Counted from the first letter of the stretch, positions 27,130-35,258 are shown. The stretch is DNA of 64,000 bases from Microbispora sp. H11081 (GCF_012999535.1 NZ_JABBWV010000007.1:248001-312000); one strand, 5' to 3'. Made by a program: numbers and translations. The notes: generated from the sequence alone by a model not told the origin.

Positions 27130-27891
27130 TCAGACCTGCGACTCGACGATGGCGTTGTGCGCGGCGACCCGGGCCCGGCGCACGGCCCGGTCGAGGTCGC
27201 GCAGGGCCAGACCCCGGGCGGCGGCCTGCCCCGAGGTGAGCCCCCGCTCGTCGGCGAGGCGGAGCGCGAGCGCCAGCCGGGAGGCGAGGGCGCCGACCCG
27301 GTGGGCCCTGCCCGGATAGCCGGGCGCGAGGGCCTCGCCCGCGCGGTCGAGGGCATCGGGCGCGGGGAATCCCTGCGCCGGCCCGTCCACGCCGAGCAGC
27401 GCCTCGGTGGCGGCCATCATGGTGGTCCGCAGCGCCTGCTCCGCCTCGGCCAGTGACGGCACGTCTGGCGGGACGGCCGACGTCTCGGTCACGGTCCACA
27501 GGACCCCGGAGTACGAGGAGCCGCGCCGGTCGTCGCACGGCACGAGGCCGAGGCACCGTCCGGGCAGGACGGCCACGGCGGCCTGGCCCGCGTCGATGGC
27601 GGCGCCGTTGAAGGCGGGGGGGCCGGTGAGCCCGAGCGGGTCGCCGGCGACGGGCAGGGCCAGCCGGAACGCGCGGAGCCCCTCGATCCGCCGGTCCACG
27701 AGGAAGGCCAGCAGCGGGGTCTCGACGCCGTCCGCCGCCACCACCTGCGGCCCGGCCTCGCGCTCGACGCGGTCGAGGGCGTCCTCCAGGCTCACGTGTC
27801 CCCCGAGCCAGGCGTTGGTCCAGGCGACGAGCGTGGCGGAGATCGGTGAATCGGTGCGCACCCGATCCACGATATGTGGTCGGACTGCCAT
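27130..27891 (-). CDS. Conserved hypothetical protein
   Basis: 253 residues, no signal peptide or membrane segment. The N-terminal half (LEDALDRVEREAGPQVVAADGVETPLLAFLVDRRIEGLRAFRLALP) looks like an alpha/beta domain, and the C-terminal half is helical (GALASRLALALRLADERGLTSGQAAARGLALRDLDRAVRRARV). I do not recognise the family. It is divergent from the ABC ATPase gene, with only 34 bases between starts, so the two promoters overlap. Confidence 0.72.
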   Translation of the reverse strand: MAVRPHIVDRVRTDSPISATLVAWTNAWLGGHVSLEDALDRVEREAGPQVVAADGVETPLLAFLVDRRIEGLRAFRLALPVAGDPLGLTGPPAFNGAAIDAGQAAVAVLPGRCLGLVPCDDRRGSSYSGVLWTVTETSAVPPDVPSLAEAEQALRTTMMAATEALLGVDGPAQGFPAPDALDRAGEALAPGYPGRAHRVGALASRLALALRLADERGLTSGQAAARGLALRDLDRAVRRARVAAHNAIVESQV

Positions 27892-27925
27892 AGTTTTATC
27901 TCAGCGAACCACGGAGGGGGACCAC

Positions 27926-28714
27926 ATGGGCGGTCAGGTGCTTCAGCTTCAGGACGTGACCGTCCGCAGAGACGGCGCGGCGCTGCTGCGCGGCATCGAC
28001 TGGAGCGTGCGGGAGGACGAGCGCTGGGTCGTGATCGGGCCCAACGGCGCGGGGAAGACGACGCTGCTCCAGGTGGCCGCATCGCTGCTGTTCCCCTCCG
28101 ACGGCTCCGTGGAGATCCTCGGCGAGCGGCTCGGCCAGACGGACGTGTTCGAGCTGCGGCCCAGGATCGGCCTGGCCAGCGCGGCCCTGTCCGAGCGCAT
28201 CCCGCCGGACGAGAAGGTCATCGACCTCGTGCTCACCGCGTCGTACGCGATCCTGGGCCGGTGGACGGAGGAGTACGACTCCCACGACGTCACCCGGGCG
28301 GTGGAGCTGATCGACCAGCTCGGCTGCGCCCACCTGATCCGGCGGCGCTTCGGCACCCTGTCGGAGGGCGAGCGCAAGCGGGTGCAGATCGCCCGCGCGC
28401 TCATGCCCGATCCGGAGCTGCTCCTGCTCGACGAGCCCGCCGCCGGGCTCGACGTGGCGGGCCGCGAGGACCTGGTACGCCGCCTCGGCGCGCTGGCCCG
28501 CGACCCGAAGTCGCCCACGATGGTGCTCGTCACCCATCACGTCGAGGAGATCCCCGCCGGGTTCACCCACGTGCTGCTGCTGCGGCACGGCTCGGTGGTC
28601 GCCCAGGGGCCGATCGACTCGGTGATGACGCCGGAGAACCTGTCCGCGACGTTCGGCGTGCCGTTGCACCTCGACCGGGGGCAGGAGGGCCGCTGGTACG
28701 CCCGTCCCCTGTGA
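27926..28714 (+). CDS. ABC transporter ATP-binding protein
   Basis: 262 residues, one ABC domain: Walker A GPNGAGKT, Q-loop region, signature TLSEGERKRVQIARAL, Walker B ELLLLDEPAAGLD, and switch LVTHHVEEIP. The arrangement resembles the single-domain ModF-like/iron-complex ATPases often found without a permease gene. No permease is adjacent. ATG 27926 follows GGAGGGGG. The cargo is unknown. Confidence 0.9.
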   Translation: MGGQVLQLQDVTVRRDGAALLRGIDWSVREDERWVVIGPNGAGKTTLLQVAASLLFPSDGSVEILGERLGQTDVFELRPRIGLASAALSERIPPDEKVIDLVLTASYAILGRWTEEYDSHDVTRAVELIDQLGCAHLIRRRFGTLSEGERKRVQIARALMPDPELLLLDEPAAGLDVAGREDLVRRLGALARDPKSPTMVLVTHHVEEIPAGFTHVLLLRHGSVVAQGPIDSVMTPENLSATFGVPLHLDRGQEGRWYARPL

Positions 28715-28773
28715 CCTCCTGCGGAACCCGCCGCCCTACCCTTGGCGGATAGCCGTACGAGGGAGTGGAGCGA

Positions 28774-29523
28774 GTGACGCCGTGGGAGGCGGTCGCGGTC
28801 TTCGCGGCCGGGATCGGGGCCGGGGCCATCAACGCCGTCGTGGGATCGGGGTCGCTGATCACGTTCCCGACGATGCTGGCCGTGGGCTTCCCGCCGATCG
28901 TCGCGAACGTGTCCAACAACATCGGACTCGTCCCGGGCGGCGTGACCGGGGTGCTCGGCTACCGGGCTGAGCTGAAGGGCCAGCGCGAGCGGCTGCTGCG
29001 GCTCGGCGTCGCGTCGGTGACCGGCTCGCTCGCCGGAGGCCTGCTCCTGCTGTGGCTGCCCGCGGAGGCGTTCAAGGTCATCGTCCCGGCGCTCATCGCG
29101 GTCGCCTGCCTCCTCGTGGTGTTCCAGCCGAGGATCAACCAGTGGCTCGCCGTACGGCGCAGGCCGCATCCCCACGGCGGGCCGTGGCTGTGGCTGGGCG
29201 TCCTCGGCGCCGGCATGTACGGCGGCTATTTCGGCGCGGCCCAGGGCATCGTCCTGATAGGCCTGCTCGGCAGCTTCCTCGACGAGGACCTGCAACGGGT
29301 CAACGCGGCGAAGAACCTGCTGTCGCTGCTGGTCAACGGTGCCGCGGCGGTGCTGTTCGCGTTCATCGCGCCGGTGGACTGGACTGCCGTGCTCGTCGTC
29401 GCGCTCGGCTCGGCGGTCGGCGGGTTCCTCGGCGCCCGGGTGGGCCGCCGGTTGCCCGCGCCCTTGCTGCGGGGATTCATTGTTGTCGTCGGTGTCGTGG
29501 CGATAGTGAAGCTGCTGTCCTGA
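28774..29523 (+). CDS. TauE/SafE-family sulfite exporter-like membrane protein
   Basis: About 249 residues with 7-8 membrane helices. The two TauE half-motifs are GIGAGAINAVVGSGSLITFPTMLAVGFPPIVANVSN near the N-terminus and GVLGAGMYGGYFGAAQGIVLIGLLG in the middle. The family exports sulfite, sulfoacetate or related anions, but the substrate here is unknown. GTG 28774 is chosen because GAGGGAG lies 8 bases upstream; GTG 28765 falls on that site itself. A small gene follows within 6 bases. Confidence 0.9.
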   Translation: MTPWEAVAVFAAGIGAGAINAVVGSGSLITFPTMLAVGFPPIVANVSNNIGLVPGGVTGVLGYRAELKGQRERLLRLGVASVTGSLAGGLLLLWLPAEAFKVIVPALIAVACLLVVFQPRINQWLAVRRRPHPHGGPWLWLGVLGAGMYGGYFGAAQGIVLIGLLGSFLDEDLQRVNAAKNLLSLLVNGAAAVLFAFIAPVDWTAVLVVALGSAVGGFLGARVGRRLPAPLLRGFIVVVGVVAIVKLLS

Positions 29524-29529
29524 AAGGGT

Positions 29530-29775
29530 ATGTCTGCCCTTGTGAAGGGCGACCGGGTGGAGATCGTCATCGATGCGGGGGGAACCCCGCGCACCTACGA
29601 GGTGGTCGCGACCAGGGCGGGCCGCCGGATCGAGATCACGACGGGCCGCGGCGTGGTCGAGGTCACCGAGGTCACGCGGGCGGGCACTCCCGTACGCACC
29701 GCGAGGTTCATGTCCAACCGCGTCCTGGCGCTGGTGGAGCACCCCGCGGACGACCGCGGCCCGGACACCGGCTGA
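29530..29775 (+). CDS. Small conserved-looking protein, 81 residues
   Basis: ATG 29530 follows AAAGGGT and lies 6 bases after the TauE-like stop, so it is in the same operon. The sequence (VKGDRVEIVIDAGGTPRTYEVVATRAGRRIEITTGRGVVEVTEVTRAGTPVRTARF) suggests a small beta-rich domain, with no Cys and no membrane segment. The family is not recognised. Third positions are mostly G/C, supporting a real gene. Confidence 0.7.
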   Translation: MSALVKGDRVEIVIDAGGTPRTYEVVATRAGRRIEITTGRGVVEVTEVTRAGTPVRTARFMSNRVLALVEHPADDRGPDTG

Positions 29776-29836
29776 GCGGCGTCCGGGCACGGCGGTGGTT
29801 CATTCGCGGTTCCGCCGGCGGCGTACGGCGCGGGGG

Positions 29837-30748
29837 TCACTCCGCGGGGCGGACCTGGATGACGCCGTCCTGCCGCAGCCGGGTCTGGAAGGCCGGCTGG
29901 CGCGACGTCGCCGGACCGTGCATGACCCGGCCGTCGGAGATGCGGAAGGCGCTGCCGTGCCATGGGCAGACGATGCAGGCGTCGCCCTCGTCCATCGCGA
30001 CCCGGCCCTGGTGGAGAGGGCCGGCCAGGTGGGAACAGTTGTCCGCGAGGACGCTCACGTCGTCGCCGAGACGCAGCACGAACAGGTCGATGTAGCCGAG
30101 TCGCCGCCGGACCGGCCGTCCGTTGGGCAGGTCCTTGAGGGAGCACAGGTCGTGCCAGCCGAGCGGCATCAGGTGTCCGACCGACTCCGCGTGGTTGGCC
30201 CCCGCGGCCTGGCGGTAGGACATGTGGCTGCCGAGATGCGCGCCCGCCGAGGCCGCCACCAGGCCCGCGTACCCCAGGGCACGCCCGGCCCGTTCCCGCC
30301 CCGCCACCCGTAAGAGGAGGGACCCGGCGTAGCAGAGCGCCGCCGTGGCGTTGGTCATGGCGTGCACGAACCCCACCCGCTGCTGTTCGCGGTGGAGCGT
30401 GGACCAGTCGGTGAGCCCCGCCGCCACCGTGGGAACGGCGCTGCCGAGCCCGGCCAGGATCAGCGTCCGCGCCGCGCGCGAGCCCGAGTTGGTCATGTCG
30501 ACCACGCTCGCCGACATCCAGCAGCCGTAGGTCGTCACGGCGAGCGCCGGATGCAGCGGGTGTCCCATCGGCACGCCGTGCAGGATGTCCCTGAGCTTGC
30601 CGGGGCCGAGCCTGCGGCGGACCTTCTTCGAGATGACGGCGATCGGCCGGTCGAGCGCGGTGGCCCGCTCGAGCCCGTCGAGGAGCTCTGCCGAGGGGAC
30701 CCTCCGTGTCGTCTTGCGCGCACGTCGCGGCCTGGTCGTCTCTTCCAT
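29837..30748 (-). CDS. DUF2231 membrane domain fused to Rieske [2Fe-2S] domain
   Basis: 303 residues. The N-terminal 190 residues hold a DUF2231-type module (LHGVPMGHPLHPALAVTTYGCWMSASVVDM) with about four membrane helices. The C-terminal Rieske domain has cluster ligands C238, H240, C261 and H264 in the patterns CSH and CPWHG. It is probably a small membrane redox protein; electron donor and acceptor are unknown. A basic N-terminus (RPRRARKTTRR) precedes the membrane part. It is followed on the same strand by no obvious partner. Confidence 0.88.
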   Translation of the reverse strand: MEETTRPRRARKTTRRVPSAELLDGLERATALDRPIAVISKKVRRRLGPGKLRDILHGVPMGHPLHPALAVTTYGCWMSASVVDMTNSGSRAARTLILAGLGSAVPTVAAGLTDWSTLHREQQRVGFVHAMTNATAALCYAGSLLLRVAGRERAGRALGYAGLVAASAGAHLGSHMSYRQAAGANHAESVGHLMPLGWHDLCSLKDLPNGRPVRRRLGYIDLFVLRLGDDVSVLADNCSHLAGPLHQGRVAMDEGDACIVCPWHGSAFRISDGRVMHGPATSRQPAFQTRLRQDGVIQVRPAE

Positions 30749-30860
30749 GTTCGCCCCCTAACACGGGATCACGTACCCGCGCGTCACAGCTGTGAACATG
30801 GACAGGCATGAGACGGTATGTGCGAGTTTCGAGCTGAGCGGCGTACGACGGCGCCTGCCG

Positions 30861-31463
30861 TCAGGGTGCCAGGTGGCCTCGCGCGACCGAGGCGGCGACC
30901 AGTTCCGCGGCGTACTCGCCGAGCGTGGGGGACCCCTCCTCGATGAGCCGCACCTTCTCCATGACCTGGGTGGCCGTCACCTTGAACAGCGGCCACGTGC
31001 CGCCGTCGTTGTGGTGGTTCGCGATGATCGGCGCGAGCCGGTCGAGCGCCCTGGCGAACCTGGCCTCCGGTGTGCGCCGCTCCTCGAACTCGTCCCACAG
31101 GGTCCGCAGGCGCTCCCCCTGGTCCTCGGGGAGCAGCCCGAAGATGCGGTCGGCCGCCGCGCGCTCGAGGGCGGCCTGGCCCTCGACCGCGACGGGGTCG
31201 TAGATGAAGGTGTCGCCCGCGTCGATCTCGACGATGTCGTGGACGAGCAGCATCGCGACCACCCTGGACATGTCGGTGCCCGGGGGCGCGTGCTCCGTCA
31301 GGGTCATCGCCATCATGGCCAGATGCCAGGAGTGCTCCGCGTCGTTCTCCCGGCGTGAGCCGTCGATCAGCGAGTTCCGGCGGATGACGCGCTTCAGCTT
31401 GTCGATCTCCAGGTGGAAGTCGAGCTGAGACTGCAGCCGTTCGTGGATGAGCGCGGTCGTCAC
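30861..31463 (-). CDS. HD-domain phosphohydrolase (YfbR-like)
   Basis: 200 residues. The HD pattern is present: R-x-E-N-D-A-E-H-S-W-H (first metal His), LLVHDIVEIDAGD (HD doublet), and a later IIANHHNDGG. Relatives are 5'-deoxyribonucleotidases that dephosphorylate deoxynucleoside monophosphates; here the substrate is an inference. ATG 31463. It is monocistronic as far as can be seen. Confidence 0.87.
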   Translation of the reverse strand: MTTALIHERLQSQLDFHLEIDKLKRVIRRNSLIDGSRRENDAEHSWHLAMMAMTLTEHAPPGTDMSRVVAMLLVHDIVEIDAGDTFIYDPVAVEGQAALERAAADRIFGLLPEDQGERLRTLWDEFEERRTPEARFARALDRLAPIIANHHNDGGTWPLFKVTATQVMEKVRLIEEGSPTLGEYAAELVAASVARGHLAP

Positions 31464-31579
31464 CCGCGCAAGCCTAACCGGTCGCGATCACCTTCCGCTT
31501 GATTCACGGGCGCGTGCCGCGCGGCCTCCGGAGCGCGCCCGTAGTGCCCCCGTTGTGCCCCTGCGGTGGCCGTGGTGGC

Positions 31580-31786
31580 TCAGACGGTGAAGAGGCGGCA
31601 GGCCTCCTCGAGTTCCCGTACGAGGTCGAAGCGGGGGTCGCGGTAGTGCCGGGCGCCGAAGCCGGTGCGGCTGACGGTCCATCTCAGGTCGCGTGCCCAC
31701 CTGTCCTGGTCGGCGCACAGCGCCAGGTCGGCCATCATCATCCGGGTTCTGATCAGCGACAACCAGGCGGCACCGGGGGGATTCAT
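31580..31786 (-). CDS. Small protein of unknown function, 68 residues
   Basis: ATG 31786 has AAGGAGGG 6-7 bases upstream, one of the best ribosome-binding sites nearby. The protein (WLSLIRTRMMMADLALCADQ, RWTVSRTGFGARHYRDPRFDLVRELEEACRLF) is rich in Arg and aromatic residues, with two Cys. It has no recognised domain. An upstream open frame ends at 31783, overlapping this start (ATGA), and could be a coupled small gene. It sits at the edge of the XRE/DUF397 accessory region. Confidence 0.65.
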   Translation of the reverse strand: MNPPGAAWLSLIRTRMMMADLALCADQDRWARDLRWTVSRTGFGARHYRDPRFDLVRELEEACRLFTV

Positions 31787-31890
31787 GGGGAGCCCTCCTT
31801 CGCGGACGGGTGCCAAATGGGGATCTCGTCGTTTTCGATACGGAGAAAGTGGGCGTCGTCCCCTCGCGGGAGCGGGCCCGTTGAGTGATC
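31783..31890 (-). CDS. Possible small coupled ORF upstream of the 68-residue gene (3' part)
   Basis: The minus-strand frame ending at TGA 31783-31785 reads GDDAHFLRIENDEIPIWHPSAKEGSP and overlaps the next ATG by 4 bases. The coding appearance fades upstream of about 31890, and no convincing start or ribosome-binding site is seen; the open frame extends to 32064. It could be a real short gene or a leader whose translation controls the next gene. The 5' boundary given is only approximate. Confidence 0.3.
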   Translation of the reverse strand, partial: DHSTGPLPRGDDAHFLRIENDEIPIWHPSAKEGSP

Positions 31891-32161
31891 GCCGCTCAGC
31901 GAACGCGAGCGCCGGCTACGCCGGCTGGATGTCGAAATCCCATTGGCCCGGATGCCTCCCGTTTTCACCCGCATCCGAGGCGGCCGGCGCCCCTCGCCGG
32001 GCGCGTGCCCCGGATAGGAAATCGGGTCTCGGAGTATTCCGCCGGCGACCGCCGGCGCCCCCACAATCCGGAAGACCCTTCCCGTATCGATCGTGACTCA
32101 GGACGCATTCCCCTGCAATACTTGGCGAAAAGAAATCCGCAAGAATCTTGTGGAGATTCGC
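31891..32161. other. Gene-free AT-richer stretch upstream of the XRE gene
   Basis: No convincing gene. The sequence from about 32080 to 32215 is the most AT-rich in the neighbourhood. It includes a perfect 11-base palindrome CAAGAATCTTG at 32140-32150. The promoter of the XRE gene probably lies here or in the following palindromes. Confidence 0.5.
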
Positions 32162-32184
32162 TGCAAATTGCAGTGCAAGTTGCA
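32162..32184. promoter_or_regulatory. Tandem palindromic operator candidate (TGCAANTTGCA twice)
   Basis: TGCAAATTGCA (32162-32172) and TGCAAGTTGCA (32174-32184) are two perfect 11-base palindromes with centres 12 bp apart. They lie about 130 bases before the XRE regulator start. Two adjacent identical half-site pairs about one helical turn apart are typical of a cooperative repressor site; autoregulation by the XRE protein is the natural hypothesis. Confidence 0.65.
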
Positions 32185-32311
32185 CGAGCCGGCGTTGTAA
32201 TCTTCGGACAGGGCGCCCGTCACCCGGGGGCCCATGCTCGCCGGGGCGCGCCCCACCCATCCGCGCGTCCCCGGGAACACCGGACCACCGGACGAAGGAG
32301 GTCGGCAGGGG

Positions 32312-33169
32312 ATGCCCGAGCACGGCAGTCCCACCGTCCGCCGACGGCGACTGGGACAGGAACTACGCCGGTTGCGTGAGCGCGCCGATCTGACGGGCGA
32401 CCAGGTCGCCGCCCGGCTCGGCTGGTCCGCAGCGAAGATCAGCAGAATAGAGACGGCGCGGACCTCGCCAAGAACCGTCGACGTGGAAGCGCTGCTCGTG
32501 ATCTACATGGTAGATTCCGGCCAACGCCAAGAGCTTCTCGCCCTGCACCGGGACGCGACCCGGAAGGGCTGGTGGGAGGATTACCGCGACTCCCTGCCCA
32601 AGGAATACACAACGTTCCTGGGCCTGGAGGCCGAAGCCACGACGGCACGCGACTGGGAACCCCAGGTGGTGCCGGGCCTGTTCCAGACAGAGGCCTATGT
32701 CCGAGCCATGATGGAGAGCGGACAGCGGAGCACCCTTGAGGCGCCGGGCAACGTCCGCAGCCGGATCGAGGTCCGGATGGCGCGCCAGCACGCGGTTCTC
32801 GGTGCGGGGAGCGCGCTGGCGATCTCGGTCGTGCTTGAGGAGTCGGTCCTGCTGCGCCGGTTCGGCGACCACGAGGTGATGCGGGAACAGCTCAGGCGAC
32901 TGATCGAGGTGTCGGAACTGCCGAACGTCGACTTGCGGATTCTTCCGTTCGACGCGGACCACCCGATCAACACCGGGGCGTTCTCCCATCTCAAGTTGCC
33001 GGAGTTCCACGACGTGGTGTACCTCGAGGCACTTCTGGGCGGGCGTCTGGTCGAGGACGAGGCGATCGTCTACCGGTACGAGGTGGCATTCGACTACCTG
33101 GAGACGAGAGCGCTCGACGTGGACGAGTCCCGCCGGTTCTTGGAGAAAACTGTCCGTCACTGGCGATAG
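32312..33169 (+). CDS. XRE-family regulator with DUF5753 domain
   Basis: 285 residues. The N-terminal helix-turn-helix (residues ~10-70, RRLGQELRRLRERADLTGDQVAARLGWSAAKISRIETART) is followed by DUF5753 (residues ~95-280; FLGLEAEATTARDWEPQVVPGLFQTEAYVRAMM, ILPFDADHPINTGAFSHLKLPE). This architecture is the actinomycete family paired with a small DUF397 protein, and some members control development or antibiotic production. ATG 32312 has AAGGAGGT 8-10 bases upstream; the frame is open further upstream but without a better start. The DUF397 gene follows 63 bases later. Confidence 0.93.
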   Translation: MPEHGSPTVRRRRLGQELRRLRERADLTGDQVAARLGWSAAKISRIETARTSPRTVDVEALLVIYMVDSGQRQELLALHRDATRKGWWEDYRDSLPKEYTTFLGLEAEATTARDWEPQVVPGLFQTEAYVRAMMESGQRSTLEAPGNVRSRIEVRMARQHAVLGAGSALAISVVLEESVLLRRFGDHEVMREQLRRLIEVSELPNVDLRILPFDADHPINTGAFSHLKLPEFHDVVYLEALLGGRLVEDEAIVYRYEVAFDYLETRALDVDESRRFLEKTVRHWR

Positions 33170-33184
33170 CCAGCTCTAGACCCG

Positions 33185-33216
33185 CCCCGGAAACCCTCGC
33201 GCTGTGATTTCCGGGG
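33185..33216 (+). promoter_or_regulatory. Hairpin overlapping the DUF397 ribosome-binding site
   Basis: CCCCGGAAA (33185-33193) pairs with TTTCCGGGG (33208-33216). The 3' arm contains the first G residues of the GGGGGGAG ribosome-binding site (33213-33220) of the DUF397 gene. If formed in RNA it would partly hide that site and lower DUF397 translation relative to the XRE gene. Confidence 0.6.
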
Positions 33217-33232
33217 GGAGAAAACATTATCC

Positions 33233-33439
33233 ATGAACTCGATTGACCTGTCCGGCGCCGCCTGGTGGAAGAGCAGCCGGAGCGCCAACAACTGCGCCTG
33301 CGTGGAAGTGGCGGTACTGCCCGACGGGCATGTGGGCGTACGTGACAGCAAGAACCAGGACGGTCCCGCTCTCGTCTTCACCTCCGCGGAATGGGACGCG
33401 TTCATCGGCGGCGTGAAGGACGGCGAGTTCGACCTTTAG
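33233..33439 (+). CDS. DUF397 protein
   Basis: 68 residues. The family pattern is complete: IDLSGAAWWKSSRSANNCACVEVAVLPDGHVGVRDSKNQDGPALVFTSAEWDAFIGGVKDGEF. DUF397 proteins are small partners of the XRE/DUF5753 regulators and are proposed to antagonise them in a toxin-antitoxin-like or signalling relation. The two adjacent Cys (NCAC) are typical. ATG 33233; the ribosome-binding site is partly inside a hairpin. A strong terminator follows at 33445. Confidence 0.93.
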   Translation: MNSIDLSGAAWWKSSRSANNCACVEVAVLPDGHVGVRDSKNQDGPALVFTSAEWDAFIGGVKDGEFDL

Positions 33440-33444
33440 TCATC

Positions 33445-33478
33445 GGCCTGGCCGGCGCTCATGGCGGCCAGGCCTTTT
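33445..33478 (+). terminator. Rho-independent terminator after DUF397
   Basis: GGCCTGGCCG (33445-33454) and CGGCCAGGCC (33465-33474) are perfect 10-bp arms followed by TTTT. Confidence 0.9.
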
Positions 33479-33480
33479 GC

Positions 33481-33517
33481 GCGTACGGCCCGCGCCGGGA
33501 AGGCGCGAGCCGTACGC
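33481..33517. terminator. Second hairpin between convergent DUF397 and Fur genes
   Basis: GCGTACGGC pairs with GCCGTACGC, and GCGCC with GGCGC inside, around GGGAA. It lies between convergent genes and can act on either strand; it is 60 bases beyond the Fur stop. Confidence 0.65.
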
Positions 33518-33577
33518 GAGGGGAAGGGGGTCAGGTGACGCCCCGGGCCCCGGGGGGACACGGACAGACAGGACGAG

Positions 33578-34003
33578 TCATAAGGCGTCGCCCGTCTCGG
33601 CCCGGCACGGCGGGCACAGTCCCCAGTAGATGACGTCGGCCTCGTCCACCAGGTAACCGGCGTCCGACGCCGGCTCCAGGCACGGCGCGTGGCCCACCGC
33701 GCAGTCGACGTCCCTGACACGTCCGCAGTGGCGGCAGACGAGGTGGTGGTGGTTGTCGCCCACCCGCGCCTCGTACCGCGTCGGGCTGCCCGCGGGCTCG
33801 ATGCGGCGGAGCAGTCCGCCGCGCTGCAACGCGTTCAGCGAGTCGTAGACGGCCTGCAGGGACACCTGCCCGACGCGCGCGCACACACCGCGATGGATGG
33901 CGTCCACGTCGAGATGGTCGCCGTCCTCCACCGTGTGCAGGATCGCCAGACGGGCCGCGGTCACCCGCAGTCCGGCTTCACGAAGGCGACAGGCGTCGTT
34001 CAC
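33578..34003 (-). CDS. Fur-family transcriptional regulator
   Basis: 141 residues. It has a winged-helix N-terminus (LREAGLRVTAARLAILHTVEDGDHLDVDAIHRGV, SLQAVYDSLNALQRGGLLRRI), a dimerisation domain with the metal-site cluster NHHHLVCRHCGRVRDVDC, and a C-terminal CPPC pair that binds structural zinc. The size and motifs match the FurA/CatR subgroup that controls catalase-peroxidase, but no catalase gene is adjacent. The divergent CapA-like gene lies 117 bases away. A 17-base imperfect palindrome between them is a candidate operator. Confidence 0.9.
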   Translation of the reverse strand: MNDACRLREAGLRVTAARLAILHTVEDGDHLDVDAIHRGVCARVGQVSLQAVYDSLNALQRGGLLRRIEPAGSPTRYEARVGDNHHHLVCRHCGRVRDVDCAVGHAPCLEPASDAGYLVDEADVIYWGLCPPCRAETGDAL

Positions 34004-34022
34004 ATCACCACGCTAACACTAA

Positions 34023-34039
34023 AGTTGAATGACTCAAGT
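34023..34039. promoter_or_regulatory. Fur-type operator candidate (imperfect palindrome)
   Basis: The core TTGAATGACTCAA (34025-34037) has arms TTGA/TCAA and lies in an AT-rich patch 20-35 bases upstream of the Fur-family gene start. Position and AT-richness fit an autoregulatory site, but the match is to a general palindrome rather than a defined consensus. Confidence 0.45.
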
Positions 34040-34120
34040 AAAGGACTTATCCAAGTTACTTTCCTCACGATCTCCCGTGGGCTCCCCGGATGCCGTCGTG
34101 AGATGGCATGCTCAGGTGCC

Positions 34121-35212
34121 GTGAGACGTCACTCCCTCGCCCTGCCCCTCCTCGCCTTCCTCGCGGCTCCCCTTCTCATGGCGGGATGCAGCCCGGCGGA
34201 GAGCGAACCCGTCCCCGTGGCGTCGCAACCGGAGACGAAGACCGCGCCGCCGTCTCCCAAACCGCCGCAGCGGCGGCCGTTCACCATCTCCTTCGCCGGC
34301 GACGTGCACTTCGAAGGGGTCCTGCGGAGCCGGCTCGACGCCAACCCGCGTACGGCGCTCGGCCCGATCGCCGCCGTCCTGCGCAGGTCGAACCTCACCG
34401 CGCTCAACCTCGAGACGGCCATCACCACCGGCGGGACGCCCGCGCCGGGCAAGCAGTACACCTTCCGCGCCCCGGCCACGGCGTTCACCGCGCTCAAGGC
34501 CGCGGGGGTGGACGTCGTCACGATGGCCAACAACCACGGCATGGACTACATGGAGAGCGGCCTGGCCGACACGCTCAAGGCGATCAGGACGTCGAAGTTC
34601 CCCGTCATCGGCATCGGCGCGAACGAGACCGAGGCGTTCCGGCCCTACCGCAGGACGGTCAACGGCAACCGGGTCTCGATCATCGGCGCCACCCAGGTGC
34701 TCGACTCGGAGTTCATCCAGTCGTGGACCGCCTCCGGCGACAAGGGCGGGCTCGCCTCCGCCAAGAACGAGCCCCGCATCGTCCGGGCCGTACGGCAGGC
34801 GCGCAAGAACTCCGACACCGTGATCGTGTTCCTGCACTGGGGCGCGGAGCTGGTCAAGTGCCCGACGCCGGTGCAGCGGAGCCTGAGCGACAAGCTCGTG
34901 GCCGCGGGGGCGGACGTGATCGTGGGCAGCCACGCGCACATCCTGCTGGGCGGCGGCTACTCCGGCCAGGCGTACGTGCATTACGGCCTCGGCAACTTCG
35001 CCTTCTACAACTGGGGCCCCGCTACCGGGCTGACCGGCGTGCTCACCCTGACGATCAACGGCAGGAAGGTGCTGAAGGACCAGTGGACCCCCGCCCGGAT
35101 CAACGGCGGCGTGCCCATTCCGTTGACCGACAGCGCCAGGCAGCAGGCGCTCGGCTCCTACCGCGCGCTGCGCGGCTGCACCGGCCTGTCGGCGGCGCCC
35201 GTCGACTCCTGA
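34121..35212 (+). CDS. CapA-like (PGA_cap) metallophosphatase-fold lipoprotein
   Basis: About 363 residues. The lipoprotein signal ends LLMAGCS, with the lipidated Cys near residue 22. A Pro-rich linker leads to the PGA_cap domain: ISFAGDVHFEG, LNLETAITT, VDVVTMANNHGMDY, GIGANETEAF, IVFLHWGAELV, VIVGSHAHILLGG, and YGLGNFAFY. This family is related to the capsule poly-gamma-glutamate protein CapA and has a calcineurin-like fold; the substrate is unknown and no other capsule gene is near. GTG 34121 fits a lipoprotein signal; ATG 34103 is an alternative. Confidence 0.88.
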   Translation: MRRHSLALPLLAFLAAPLLMAGCSPAESEPVPVASQPETKTAPPSPKPPQRRPFTISFAGDVHFEGVLRSRLDANPRTALGPIAAVLRRSNLTALNLETAITTGGTPAPGKQYTFRAPATAFTALKAAGVDVVTMANNHGMDYMESGLADTLKAIRTSKFPVIGIGANETEAFRPYRRTVNGNRVSIIGATQVLDSEFIQSWTASGDKGGLASAKNEPRIVRAVRQARKNSDTVIVFLHWGAELVKCPTPVQRSLSDKLVAAGADVIVGSHAHILLGGGYSGQAYVHYGLGNFAFYNWGPATGLTGVLTLTINGRKVLKDQWTPARINGGVPIPLTDSARQQALGSYRALRGCTGLSAAPVDS

Positions 35213-35238
35213 CGGCGACCCACTGGATTCTTGCCGCA

Positions 35239-35258
35239 AATCAGACGACTGACTGATT
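35239..35258. promoter_or_regulatory. 20-bp palindrome upstream of TetR gene
   Basis: AATCAG and CTGATT are perfect outer arms of a 20-base imperfect palindrome (35239-35258) between the CapA-like stop and the TetR start. Size and position suit a TetR-family dimer site. Confidence 0.5.

Noticed and set aside
32312-33439. Canonical toxin-antitoxin system
   Set aside because: The XRE/DUF397 pair has a toxin-antitoxin-like layout, but neither protein has a known toxin domain; it is reported as a regulator/partner pair.
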